The notes beneath the pieces were generated by a model, which saw only the letters and a program-made list of their open reading frames with translations, was not told the DNA's origin and did no database searches. From Bacillota bacterium (GTDB taxonomy: Bacteria > Bacillota > Clostridia > Acetivibrionales > JAEZXR01): a stretch of 54,897 nt of DNA. This document shows positions 34,021 to 40,902 of this stretch, piece by piece. Both the position numbers and the translations under genes were made by a program. Numbering within the stretch: the stretch's first letter is position 1; the number at the start of each line of letters is the position of its first letter. Location: assembly GCA_023419605.1 (NCBI GenBank), contig JAEZXR010000021.1:1-54897 (forward strand). The letters are read 5' to 3'.

Positions 34021-34368
34021 ATGAATAAACGGATAAAAGCTATAGCCGCAGCATGCATAATTGCTTTCGGGGTCACAGCGTGCTCTGGCAGGGGAATCTA
34101 TAAGGATGGAAATTATTCCGGAACCGGCAGGGGAGCTACCAGTGATATCAAGGTTTCTGTAGAAGTAAAAAAGGGGAAAATTGATTCTATAAAAATCGTT
34201 GAACAGAAGGAAACGAAAGAACTTATTAATGCAGTAGAATCGAATCTGATTCCCGAAATTATCAAGAAGCAGAAGACGGAAGGCGTTGATGTAATAACCA
34301 GTGCATCAAACTCCAGTAAGGGTGTTTTGGAAGCTGTAAATAATGCCTTAAAGGATGCAAAAAAATAA
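34021..34368 (+). CDS. FMN-binding-domain lipoprotein, electron carrier partner
   Basis: A 115-residue lipoprotein (signal ending V-T-A-C, Cys21) whose mature part is a single FMN_bind domain. The start K-D-G-N-Y-S-G-T-G-R-G fits the domain. The covalent-flavin motif is normally D-x-x-S-G-A-[ST]-x-[ST]; here it reads D-V-I-T-S-A-S-N-S-S-K-G, with Ser where Thr is usual. If flavinylated by ApbE it would pass electrons to the reductase encoded 15 bases upstream. ATG 34021 is used with AGAGGGGG 8 bases before; an ATG at 34015 is too close. Confidence 0.82.
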   Translation: MNKRIKAIAAACIIAFGVTACSGRGIYKDGNYSGTGRGATSDIKVSVEVKKGKIDSIKIVEQKETKELINAVESNLIPEIIKKQKTEGVDVITSASNSSKGVLEAVNNALKDAKK

Positions 34369-34372
34369 GAGT

Positions 34373-34409
34373 AAAAAACCGGTGTTAAAATTTAACACCG
34401 GTTTTTTTT
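34373..34409 (+). terminator. Terminator of the flavoprotein reductase operon
   Basis: AAAAACCGGTGTTAAA pairs with TTTAACACCGGTTTTT, and the stem is followed by further T residues. Confidence 0.93.
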
Positions 34410-34462
34410 ATATATTTTTGGTTTTTGAAAATAATAACAATAAAGAAATTGGAGGTGGATGT

Positions 34463-34732
34463 GTGGATTTTAGGAATTCGGAAATGTTGGGTGAATGGAA
34501 CAAATGGAAACATACGTTGGGAAAGGCAGTTACCATCGGACAGACCATGGGATTTTCAGAAAATACCATTGACCGGATCGGCTACAGGGTAGGAAATGTT
34601 CTTTCTGCGTCCGTTGATCCGGAAAACAGAGAGCAAAGAGTGCTGCAGGAACTGTGGCGGGTCGGTGATGACGAGGACAGAAGAGCTTTGGCGAAGATGA
34701 TCGTAAAAATGGTGGAGACAGACGAAAAGTAA
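34463..34732 (+). CDS. DUF3243 family protein (YmfJ-like)
   Basis: An 89-residue protein matching the DUF3243 pattern: W-N-K-W-K-x-x-L-G near the start, then a helix with M-G-F-S-E-N-T-I, then V-D-P-E-N-R-E-Q-R-V-L-Q-E-L-W and a final A-L-A-K-M-I-V-K-M-V. The Bacillus member is YmfJ, whose role is unknown. GTG 34463 is the start, 7 bases after GGAGG; the open frame upstream (from 34355) crosses a terminator and is not coding. A palindromic terminator follows. Confidence 0.85.
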   Translation: MDFRNSEMLGEWNKWKHTLGKAVTIGQTMGFSENTIDRIGYRVGNVLSASVDPENREQRVLQELWRVGDDEDRRALAKMIVKMVETDEK

Positions 34733-34774
34733 TTGTAGCATGCAATATTCAATAAACATTGTTATTCAAAATAT

Positions 34775-34809
34775 AAAGTGGTAGAATAGTACTATTCTAC
34801 CATTTTATT
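34775..34809 (+). terminator. Terminator after the DUF3243 gene
   Basis: TGGTAGAATAGT-ACTATTCTACCA (34779-34802) is a perfect 24-base palindrome followed by TTTTATTT. Confidence 0.8.
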
Positions 34810-34928
34810 TATGTATAGGGAATTATGCTTTTAACTTCCTGTACGTAAGGAGCGCAAAGGGGATCATAGGGTTCCCTGGCGAAGAACAAGGTGTGTTACG
34901 GTTTTGTTCCTGTGTGAGGTGTAGAGAA

Positions 34929-36074
34929 TTGAGTACAGTTGGAATCGTCAAGTGTGACAGTTATGAGCGTAAGCAGGTCGAAGAAGCTGTTTTTAAGTGC
35001 CTGGAAAATATAAAAGCGTTAAATGAAAAAATAGTGCCGGGAGCCAGAGGCTTGATAAAAGTAAATATTTTGAAGAAAAACCGCCCGGAGGATGCTGTAA
35101 CTACTCATCCGGCAGTAGTTGAAGCCATTGTCCGGTATCTGCAAAAAGCAGGATGCAACGTTGTATTGGGAGACAGTCCTGCGGGACCTTTTACCCGGAA
35201 ATCCCTCGAGGGTATTTATAAGGCCTGCGGATTCACAGAGGTAGCGGAGAGGACAGGTTGTGAGCTGAACTATGATACCTCGGTGGTTGAGGTAACCAAT
35301 GACAGGGCAAAAATGCTGAAAAGCATGCAAATCATCAAAGTGGTAGAGGATGTTGATTTTGTCATCTCTGCTGCAAAACTGAAAACTCATGGAATGATGA
35401 CCTTCACAGGGGCTGTAAAAAACCTTTTTGGCGTTATCCCCGGCTTGATTAAGGCGGAATATCATCTAAAAATGAATGATGAAGCGAATTTTGCCCAGCA
35501 TCTGGTTGATATTTGTGAGTATGTACGACCTGTTTTTTCCGTCATCGATGGTATTGAGGGAATGGAAGGCAATGGGCCCTCGGGGGGAGATAAGCGGCAC
35601 GTAGGCCTTATAATGGCCTCTGCAGACCCCTATGCACTGGATACGGTTGCATCCTGGGTCATAGGTATTAAGCCGGAAAGGGTACCCACAGTAAAAGTGG
35701 CGGCGGAAAATGGTCTTGGAAGTACTATAGTGGAAAATTTTCAAATTAAAGGAGTGCAGCTTAGCGAAATCAATGTAGCACCGTTTAAATTGCCTGACTC
35801 TGTGAATGTTAATTTTGTAGGCGGTAGAATTCCCAAACCGGTAGAAAAGTTTCTTGTAAACACTTTGCGAGCGAAACCGCATTTTGATTATAATAGCTGT
35901 ATTTCCTGCGGTCATTGTGAGAGAAGCTGCCCTCCGGGAATTATTGACATGAAGGGCGGGAAACCCGTACCGAATTTGAATAAATGCATAGCTTGCTTCT
36001 GTTGCCACGAGGTGTGTCCTAAAAAAGCCATTGAAATAAAAAGACACTGGCTGCATAAAGCATTATTCCGATAA
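34929..36074 (+). CDS. DUF362 protein with two 4Fe-4S clusters
   Basis: A 381-residue protein. Residues 1-300 form a DUF362 domain: V-G-I-V-K-C-D-S-Y near the start, the central A-K-L-K-T-H-G-M-M-T-F-T-G-A-V-K-N-L-F-G motif, and D-G-I-E-G-M-E-G-N-G-P. The C-terminal 60 residues are a ferredoxin with two cluster motifs, C-I-S-C-G-H-C-E-R-S-C-P-P-G and C-I-A-C-F-C-C-H-E-V-C-P-K-K. DUF362 proteins are common in anaerobes; the reaction is unknown. The start is a TTG at 34929, 8 bases after GAGGTG; there is no ATG near. A bidirectional terminator overlaps the stop codon. Confidence 0.85.
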   Translation: MSTVGIVKCDSYERKQVEEAVFKCLENIKALNEKIVPGARGLIKVNILKKNRPEDAVTTHPAVVEAIVRYLQKAGCNVVLGDSPAGPFTRKSLEGIYKACGFTEVAERTGCELNYDTSVVEVTNDRAKMLKSMQIIKVVEDVDFVISAAKLKTHGMMTFTGAVKNLFGVIPGLIKAEYHLKMNDEANFAQHLVDICEYVRPVFSVIDGIEGMEGNGPSGGDKRHVGLIMASADPYALDTVASWVIGIKPERVPTVKVAAENGLGSTIVENFQIKGVQLSEINVAPFKLPDSVNVNFVGGRIPKPVEKFLVNTLRAKPHFDYNSCISCGHCERSCPPGIIDMKGGKPVPNLNKCIACFCCHEVCPKKAIEIKRHWLHKALFR

Positions 36075-36109
36075 AAAACAGTCGGGCCGCTGGCCCGACT
36101 GTTTTTTAT
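36071..36109. terminator. Bidirectional terminator, 18-bp perfect stem
   Basis: ATAAAAAACAGTCGGGCC (36071-36088) pairs exactly with 36092-36109 over a 3-base loop. It has T-runs on both strands and serves the two convergent genes, whose stop codons both lie inside it. Confidence 0.97.
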
Positions 36110-37221
36110 CGTGGAACTTGTTGTAATATCAAATCACACACATTTTGTGATGCATGGGGTCTGGAAATTCGATGGACGGCTTCCAGCATCGCATAGCGTT
36201 TCCATGGATCGGATAAAAGAATATGTACTGCTCTGTCCGCTGTGAAATGGGCATCTACAGTGATGGATGCACCGGCATCCTTTAAAAAGTCCGCGTTTCG
36301 CTCTTCCTGGCCGGGTATAGGGTCTGTAAGTATTAAGGGAAGGCCCTTGGCGAGGCTTTCCGAGACAGTAAGACCTCCCGGTTTGGTGATGATGCAATCG
36401 GAAGCGTCCATAAGTGTATCGATGTTATTTACAAAACCGAAACTATAGAGCTTCTTTTTGATTTTCATCGTATCGATTTTCTGCTTCAGAGCAGCATTAT
36501 TGCCGCAGACACAGAGAATCTGGAAATCGACGGTGCAGAAGTCCAGCTGCTGAATGATTTCCGTTATATTCCCATAGCCCATGCTGCCTCCGATAACAAG
36601 TACTGTGGGCCGGTCTTCGATTTCGGCCATTTTTCTTGCTTCGGTTTTCGAGGTTTTCTGACTGAACTTTTCAAAAATCGGAATCCCCAAAGGCCGGATC
36701 TTTTCGAGGGGGATGCCCTTATGGATTGCCTGGTCATTCAGCAACTCGCTGGGGGTTATGTAGTAATTCAAATCTGTTTCTTCCCAATAGGGATGAATAG
36801 TAAAGTCAGTAACAATTCCCATGGTTATGCCCGCCAGCTTTTTCTTTTTCAGCACCGTAACAATCTGAGCGGCAAAAACATGGGTACATACAGTTACGTC
36901 CGGCCTGTAGTCCTCCAGAATGTAGGTAAGCTTTCTGGACAAAAGCGTATTAAAAGCCCTGAAAACCGATAGATTCTCGCTGGGCTTTCTTTTTTCAGCC
37001 ATTCTGTAAAACGTTCCGTAAAATTTGGGCGTATACTTGGTGGCCATTAGGTAGCCTTCCGAAAGAGAGCTGCCTAAAATACGGTTAATATATTTAAAAG
37101 TGTCAATCTTCGTACATTGAACATTATCATACTCTTCAAGGTTTTTCATGATGGCACTGCCAACCTGATGATGCCCATGGCCTGTGCCTACTGATAAAAT
37201 AAGTACTCTCACCCTAATCAT
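36106..37221 (-). CDS. MGDG synthase / UgtP-like processive glycosyltransferase (GT28)
   Basis: A 371-residue cytoplasmic-face glycosyltransferase. The N-terminal MGDG_synth domain begins V-L-I-L-S-V-G-T-G-H-G-H-H with the GH-H substrate site. The C-terminal GT28 domain has V-L-V-I-G-G-S-M-G-Y-G, then T-K-P-G-G-L-T-V-S-E-S-L, the UDP-sugar ribose-binding motif, and P-G-Q-E-E-R-N-A. UgtP-like enzymes add sugars to diacylglycerol to give the glycolipid anchor of LTA, consistent with the LTA synthase at 26 kb. The ribosome site GAAGGG is very close to the ATG; a GTG at 37212 is an alternative start. Confidence 0.88.
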   Translation of the reverse strand: MIRVRVLILSVGTGHGHHQVGSAIMKNLEEYDNVQCTKIDTFKYINRILGSSLSEGYLMATKYTPKFYGTFYRMAEKRKPSENLSVFRAFNTLLSRKLTYILEDYRPDVTVCTHVFAAQIVTVLKKKKLAGITMGIVTDFTIHPYWEETDLNYYITPSELLNDQAIHKGIPLEKIRPLGIPIFEKFSQKTSKTEARKMAEIEDRPTVLVIGGSMGYGNITEIIQQLDFCTVDFQILCVCGNNAALKQKIDTMKIKKKLYSFGFVNNIDTLMDASDCIITKPGGLTVSESLAKGLPLILTDPIPGQEERNADFLKDAGASITVDAHFTADRAVHILLSDPWKRYAMLEAVHRISRPHASQNVCDLILQQVPR

Positions 37222-37306
37222 ATCCCTTCAAAGTTTATAGTTGAAAGTGCATGGGTACCCGCGGGTGCTCGCATGATAAGCATCCTGGATACATTGTCGG
37301 CAAAGC

Positions 37307-38161
37307 CTATATTTTTGGTTTTTCCAAAATACACACAACCATTTTTACAAAGCATTCCCTCACAAAAGGAATTTTACACAAAGGAGATAAAAATCCTCTT
37401 AAAGGAACTTCCTTATAATAGCTGGCTGCAAATCCAGAGTTTTTTAGTAGCCGATTAAACCATTTGATGGTCATTCGATTGATATAGGAGAAGTACTCTT
37501 GCCCGTTTTTATCCTTTGAAATTCTGAAATTGATCCTGTTTGCTCCGTCGGGTGTATCTTTTAAAAGGTCCTTATAGACCTGAATCAGGGTCTTGTCTGA
37601 AAAAAACATATGTACCCAGGGAAAGCCCATAGCATCACTCAAATGCGCCCCATGCGGATGATAGTAGGGTGGAAAGTTAACATACAATCTTCCGCCGGGT
37701 TTCAGCACCCGATAGCATTCTGCAAGAACAGCCGCAGGATCGTCGACATGTTCCATGGCATCATTCATAATGATGGTATCAAAATAGCCTTCTTCAAAGT
37801 CAAGAGCAGCAGCGTCTCCCAAAACAAATTTGAAAAGGTGCGACAGCCCTTTCTCCCTTGCGAGGGAATTGGATTCTTCCCTATAATGCTCAACGACATC
37901 CAGTCCGTATACCTTCTTTACGCCTTGCGCAGCATAGTAGAGGGTTTTGCCTCCGGCGCCGCAGCCTACATCCAGAACGACCTTATCCTTAAACATGTCT
38001 TGGATGGATACCCTTTCCAGATAGAACTTAATGGTATTCTCAGCCTTTTCAAACTGCCACTGCGCGTACGTTTTGACACCATCGTTCTGCAGATTGAAAG
38101 GATGAACCGGTAAGGGAAACAATCTATTTAAACTTTTACATAATCCAGTGGAAAAACTCAT
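37307..38161 (-). CDS. SAM-dependent methyltransferase (class I)
   Basis: A 284-residue methyltransferase. Motif I is V-V-L-D-V-G-C-G-A-G-G-K-T (near residue 70), with the acidic residue of motif II in Y-G-L-D-V-V-E. Motif III, D-A-A-A-L-D-F-E-E-G-Y-F-D-T-I, leads to N-D-A-M-E-H-V-D-D-P and R-V-L-K-P-G-G-R-L-Y-V. These are typical of Methyltransf_11/25 enzymes acting on small molecules or sugars. ATG 38161 is chosen over the frame start at 38236, which has no signal; AGAGG lies 10 bases before. Substrate unknown. Confidence 0.82.
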   Translation of the reverse strand: MSFSTGLCKSLNRLFPLPVHPFNLQNDGVKTYAQWQFEKAENTIKFYLERVSIQDMFKDKVVLDVGCGAGGKTLYYAAQGVKKVYGLDVVEHYREESNSLAREKGLSHLFKFVLGDAAALDFEEGYFDTIIMNDAMEHVDDPAAVLAECYRVLKPGGRLYVNFPPYYHPHGAHLSDAMGFPWVHMFFSDKTLIQVYKDLLKDTPDGANRINFRISKDKNGQEYFSYINRMTIKWFNRLLKNSGFAASYYKEVPLRGFLSPLCKIPFVRECFVKMVVCILEKPKI

Positions 38162-38296
38162 TCTATCAAAGCCTCTTTCTTTAATGATAATCACGTTATA
38201 CGTTTCTATTATACATTTTAAAACGAGTTTCCACAAGTGATTGAAATATTTCCGAGAATTATGTATGATATTGCTGGCAGGCGATTATACTAACTA

Positions 38297-38325
38297 TTTA
38301 CTCGAACATATGTTTGGTGTATAAT
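38297..38325 (+). promoter_or_regulatory. Promoter with embedded LexA (SOS) box
   Basis: TTTACT (38297-38302), a 17-base spacer and TATAAT (38320-38325). The spacer contains CGAACATATGTTTG (38303-38316), differing at one position from the Gram-positive LexA palindrome CGAACATATGTTCG. LexA bound here would block RNA polymerase, so the topoisomerase operon is probably DNA-damage inducible. Confidence 0.8.
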
Positions 38326-38405
38326 AGAATAACGAACGAAGGATGAGTGGTGAATAGTAAAATCAAAAATTTGTTCATTACTAATTTAGATGGGAAGGTG
38401 CACAA

Positions 38406-40385
38406 ATGACAAAACAGGTCAATGGTGGGGAATATGGGAACGAGAGCATATCTTCATTGAAGGGAGCTGACAGGGTCCGGCTGCGTCCGGGGGTTATCTT
38501 CGGATCGGATGGATTGGAAGGGTGCCAGCACTCAGTATTTGAAATTCTTTCAAACTCCATTGATGAAGCCCGGGAAGGCTACGGGACTGCTATCGAGGTT
38601 ACAAGATTTGCCGACAAATCTGTGTTGATAAAGGATTACGGAAGGGGCATACCGCTGGATTTTAACCCCAAAGAGGAGCGATATAACTGGGAATTGGTTT
38701 TTTGTGAGCTTTATGCCGGAGGGAAATACAAAAACAATTCAGGAGAAAACTATGAATTCAGCCTTGGACTCAACGGTTTGGGCAGCTGTGCTACACAGTA
38801 CAGCTCGGAATATATGGATGTAACCGTCTATCGGGATGGGTTCAAATATGATTTGCATTTTGAAAAAGGCGAAAATATCGGCGGTCTGACAAAGCAGAAG
38901 TGCAATTATCAGCATACGGGAACCAGCATCAGGTGGAGACCGGATTTGCAGGTGTTTACGGATATTGCCATTCCGCTGGAATACTACCAGAGTGTCTTGA
39001 AAAAGCAGGCAGTGGTTAACGCGGGTCTGAAATTTATTCTTTTTGATGAGGAATCCGGTGAAACCTGGGAATACATTTATGAAAACGGAATCACGGATTA
39101 TGTAAAGGAAATCAGCCAGGAAAAAGGCTTTAGCGAGGTTCGGTTCTATGAAACCCAGACACAGGGACGGGACCGGGAAGACAAGCCGGAGTATAAAGTG
39201 AAGATGCAGATTGCCTTCTGCTTCAATAATGAAATAAATCTTTTGGAGTATTACCATAACTCCAGTTTCCTGGAGTACGGAGGTTCTCCGGATAAAGCTG
39301 TCAAAAACGCATTTATCGCTGAAATTGACAAGGTTTTGAAGTCCAGGGGAAAATATAACAAGGATGAAAGCAAAATCACATTTGCCGATATTCAGGATAG
39401 TCTGATTTTGGTTACAAACTCTTTTTCTACTGTAACCAGTTATGAAAATCAGACCAAAAAGGCCATTACCAACCGATTTATTCAGGAAGCCATGACGGAT
39501 TTCCTGAAGCAGCAGCTGGAGATCTATTTTATAGAAAACATGCTGGAAAGTGAAAAAATATGCGAACAAATCCTGGTGAACAAGCGAAGCAGGGAACAAG
39601 CAGAGAAGGCCAGGGTTAACATAAAGAAAAAACTGGCAGGGAATATTGACATTACCAACAGGGTGAAAAAATTCGTGGATTGCCGTACCAAGGACTTAAA
39701 CAAAAGGGAGATTTATATCGTGGAAGGTGATTCCGCGCTGGGAGCCTGTAAGCTGGCCAGAGACGCTGAATTCCAGGCGATTATGCCCGTTCGTGGTAAG
39801 ATTCTCAACTGCCTGAAGGCAGACTTTGACAAGATCTTTAAAAATGAGATCATTGTAGACCTGCTAAAAGTCCTCGGCTGTGGAGTTGAGATCAAGTCCA
39901 AGCATAATAAGGAGCTGCATACCTTTGACTTGGAGAACCTGAAATGGAGCAAGGTCATCATATGTACCGATGCCGATGTGGACGGGTTTCAGATTCGAAC
40001 TCTGATTCTTACCATGCTGTACAGCCTCGTACCCACTTTGATTGAAGTAGGAAAAGTATTTATCGCCGAATCTCCATTGTTTGAAATCAATGCCGGCAAA
40101 AATACTTATTTCGCTTACAGCGAAAAGGAAAAGGTTTCTATTCTATCCAAAATAAAAGGCAAATACTCTATTCAGCGTTCAAAAGGACTGGGTGAAAATG
40201 AGCCGGATATGATGTGGAAGACCACCATGAATCCGGAATCAAGAAGATTGATCCAGGTGCTTCCGGATGATGTGGAGAGAACCCAGCGGATGTTCGACCT
40301 GCTGTTAGGGGAGAACCTGCAGGGAAGAAAGGATTTCATTGAGGAAAACGGGCACCGGTATATGGATATGGTGGACGTAAGCTAA
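38406..40385 (+). CDS. Divergent type II topoisomerase ATPase subunit (ParE/GyrB-like)
   Basis: A 659-residue GHKL-ATPase subunit. The N-terminal ATPase domain has E-I-L-S-N-S-I-D-E-A with the catalytic Glu, D-Y-G-R-G-I-P and G-L-N-G-L-G-S in the ATP lid, where typical GyrB/ParE have GLHGVG. Toprim motifs are V-E-G-D-S-A-L-G (439-446; usually EGDSAGG) and D-A-D-V-D-G (522-527), with metal acids kept. P-V-R-G-K-I-L-N and a trailing R-R-L-I-Q-V match the family. It is divergent enough to be a paralogue rather than the housekeeping gyrase. GGGAAGGTG precedes the ATG. An SOS-type promoter lies 80 bases upstream and parC follows after an inserted DUF559 gene. Confidence 0.88.
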   Translation: MTKQVNGGEYGNESISSLKGADRVRLRPGVIFGSDGLEGCQHSVFEILSNSIDEAREGYGTAIEVTRFADKSVLIKDYGRGIPLDFNPKEERYNWELVFCELYAGGKYKNNSGENYEFSLGLNGLGSCATQYSSEYMDVTVYRDGFKYDLHFEKGENIGGLTKQKCNYQHTGTSIRWRPDLQVFTDIAIPLEYYQSVLKKQAVVNAGLKFILFDEESGETWEYIYENGITDYVKEISQEKGFSEVRFYETQTQGRDREDKPEYKVKMQIAFCFNNEINLLEYYHNSSFLEYGGSPDKAVKNAFIAEIDKVLKSRGKYNKDESKITFADIQDSLILVTNSFSTVTSYENQTKKAITNRFIQEAMTDFLKQQLEIYFIENMLESEKICEQILVNKRSREQAEKARVNIKKKLAGNIDITNRVKKFVDCRTKDLNKREIYIVEGDSALGACKLARDAEFQAIMPVRGKILNCLKADFDKIFKNEIIVDLLKVLGCGVEIKSKHNKELHTFDLENLKWSKVIICTDADVDGFQIRTLILTMLYSLVPTLIEVGKVFIAESPLFEINAGKNTYFAYSEKEKVSILSKIKGKYSIQRSKGLGENEPDMMWKTTMNPESRRLIQVLPDDVERTQRMFDLLLGENLQGRKDFIEENGHRYMDMVDVS

Positions 40386-40412
40386 GGGAGAGTAGAAGTA
40401 ATATTTTCACTG

Positions 40413-40452
40413 ACTAACTCACCCCCGGCCCCTCTCTTTCAAAAAAGAGGGG
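40413..40452. repeat. Left 40-bp inverted repeat flanking the DUF559 gene
   Basis: It matches the reverse complement of 40847-40886 at 37 of 40 positions. It contains CCCCTCTC...GAGGGG and can form a hairpin of its own. It begins 27 bases after the parE-like stop codon. Confidence 0.93.
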
Positions 40453-40477
40453 AGACTTGGCACCCTGGGAGGTTGAT

Positions 40478-40831
40478 ATGAGTACACCTATAAAGCAAGC
40501 CGTGAGAGTGTTACGAAAAGAGCAGACTGCAAGTGAAAAAGTTTTTTGGAACTTAGTGCGTGATAGAAGGTTAGAGGGGAAAAAATTCTTGAGGCAGTAT
40601 GCTATCAAGTATCCATATTTGGGGAAAAAGAGATTCTTTGTTGCTGACTTTTATTGTGCTGAGTTGAAGCTGGTAGTCGAGATTGATGAGAAAATACATG
40701 AGAGTCAAGAACTGTATGATTTGGAAAGAACATTTATCATTAATAAGCTAGGAATTCGAGTTGTTAGATTTAAAAATGAAGAATTAACAAATGCAAGTTC
40801 TGTGATTGAAAAGTTAAAACAATACCTCTAA
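40478..40831 (+). CDS. DUF559 endonuclease-like protein (Vsr-like PD-(D/E)XK fold)
   Basis: A 117-residue stand-alone DUF559 protein, related to very-short-patch-repair and other Vsr-fold nucleases. Family residues are all present: T-A-S-E20-K-V-F-W, the basic K-K-F-L-R-Q, D57 in A-D-F-Y-C, E68-I-D70 in V-V-E-I-D, H74, D81 and R84 in Y-D-L-E-R-T, and R-F-K-N100-E-E at the end. The ATG follows GGGAGG; the frame can be extended to 40457 but without a better signal. The gene sits inside a topoisomerase operon between two 40-base inverted repeats. Known function of such lone DUF559 proteins is unclear. Confidence 0.9.
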   Translation: MSTPIKQAVRVLRKEQTASEKVFWNLVRDRRLEGKKFLRQYAIKYPYLGKKRFFVADFYCAELKLVVEIDEKIHESQELYDLERTFIINKLGIRVVRFKNEELTNASSVIEKLKQYL

Positions 40832-40846
40832 CTGGCCTCAATTATC

Positions 40847-40886
40847 CCCCTCTTTTTTGAAAGAGAGGGGTTAGGGGTGAGTTAGT
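40847..40886. repeat. Right 40-bp inverted repeat flanking the DUF559 gene
   Basis: This is the reverse-complement partner of 40413-40452 (three mismatches, all in the CGG/TAA triplet before CCCCTCTC). It ends 16 bases before the parC-like start codon, leaving that gene's GAGGTGGAAGA ribosome site outside the element. ACTG occurs immediately left of the left arm and 2 bases right of the right arm, a weak hint of a target duplication. Confidence 0.93.
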
Positions 40887-40902
40887 AAACTGAGGTGGAA
40901 GA

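Noticed and set aside
38739..39599. 286-codon minus-strand frame opposite the ParE-like gene
   Set aside because: Antisense shadow; the plus strand has a clear topoisomerase domain order.
40413..40886. Insertion sequence with transposase
   Set aside because: The only gene between the inverted repeats is DUF559; no transposase motif is present, so it is reported as an unusual element instead of an IS.
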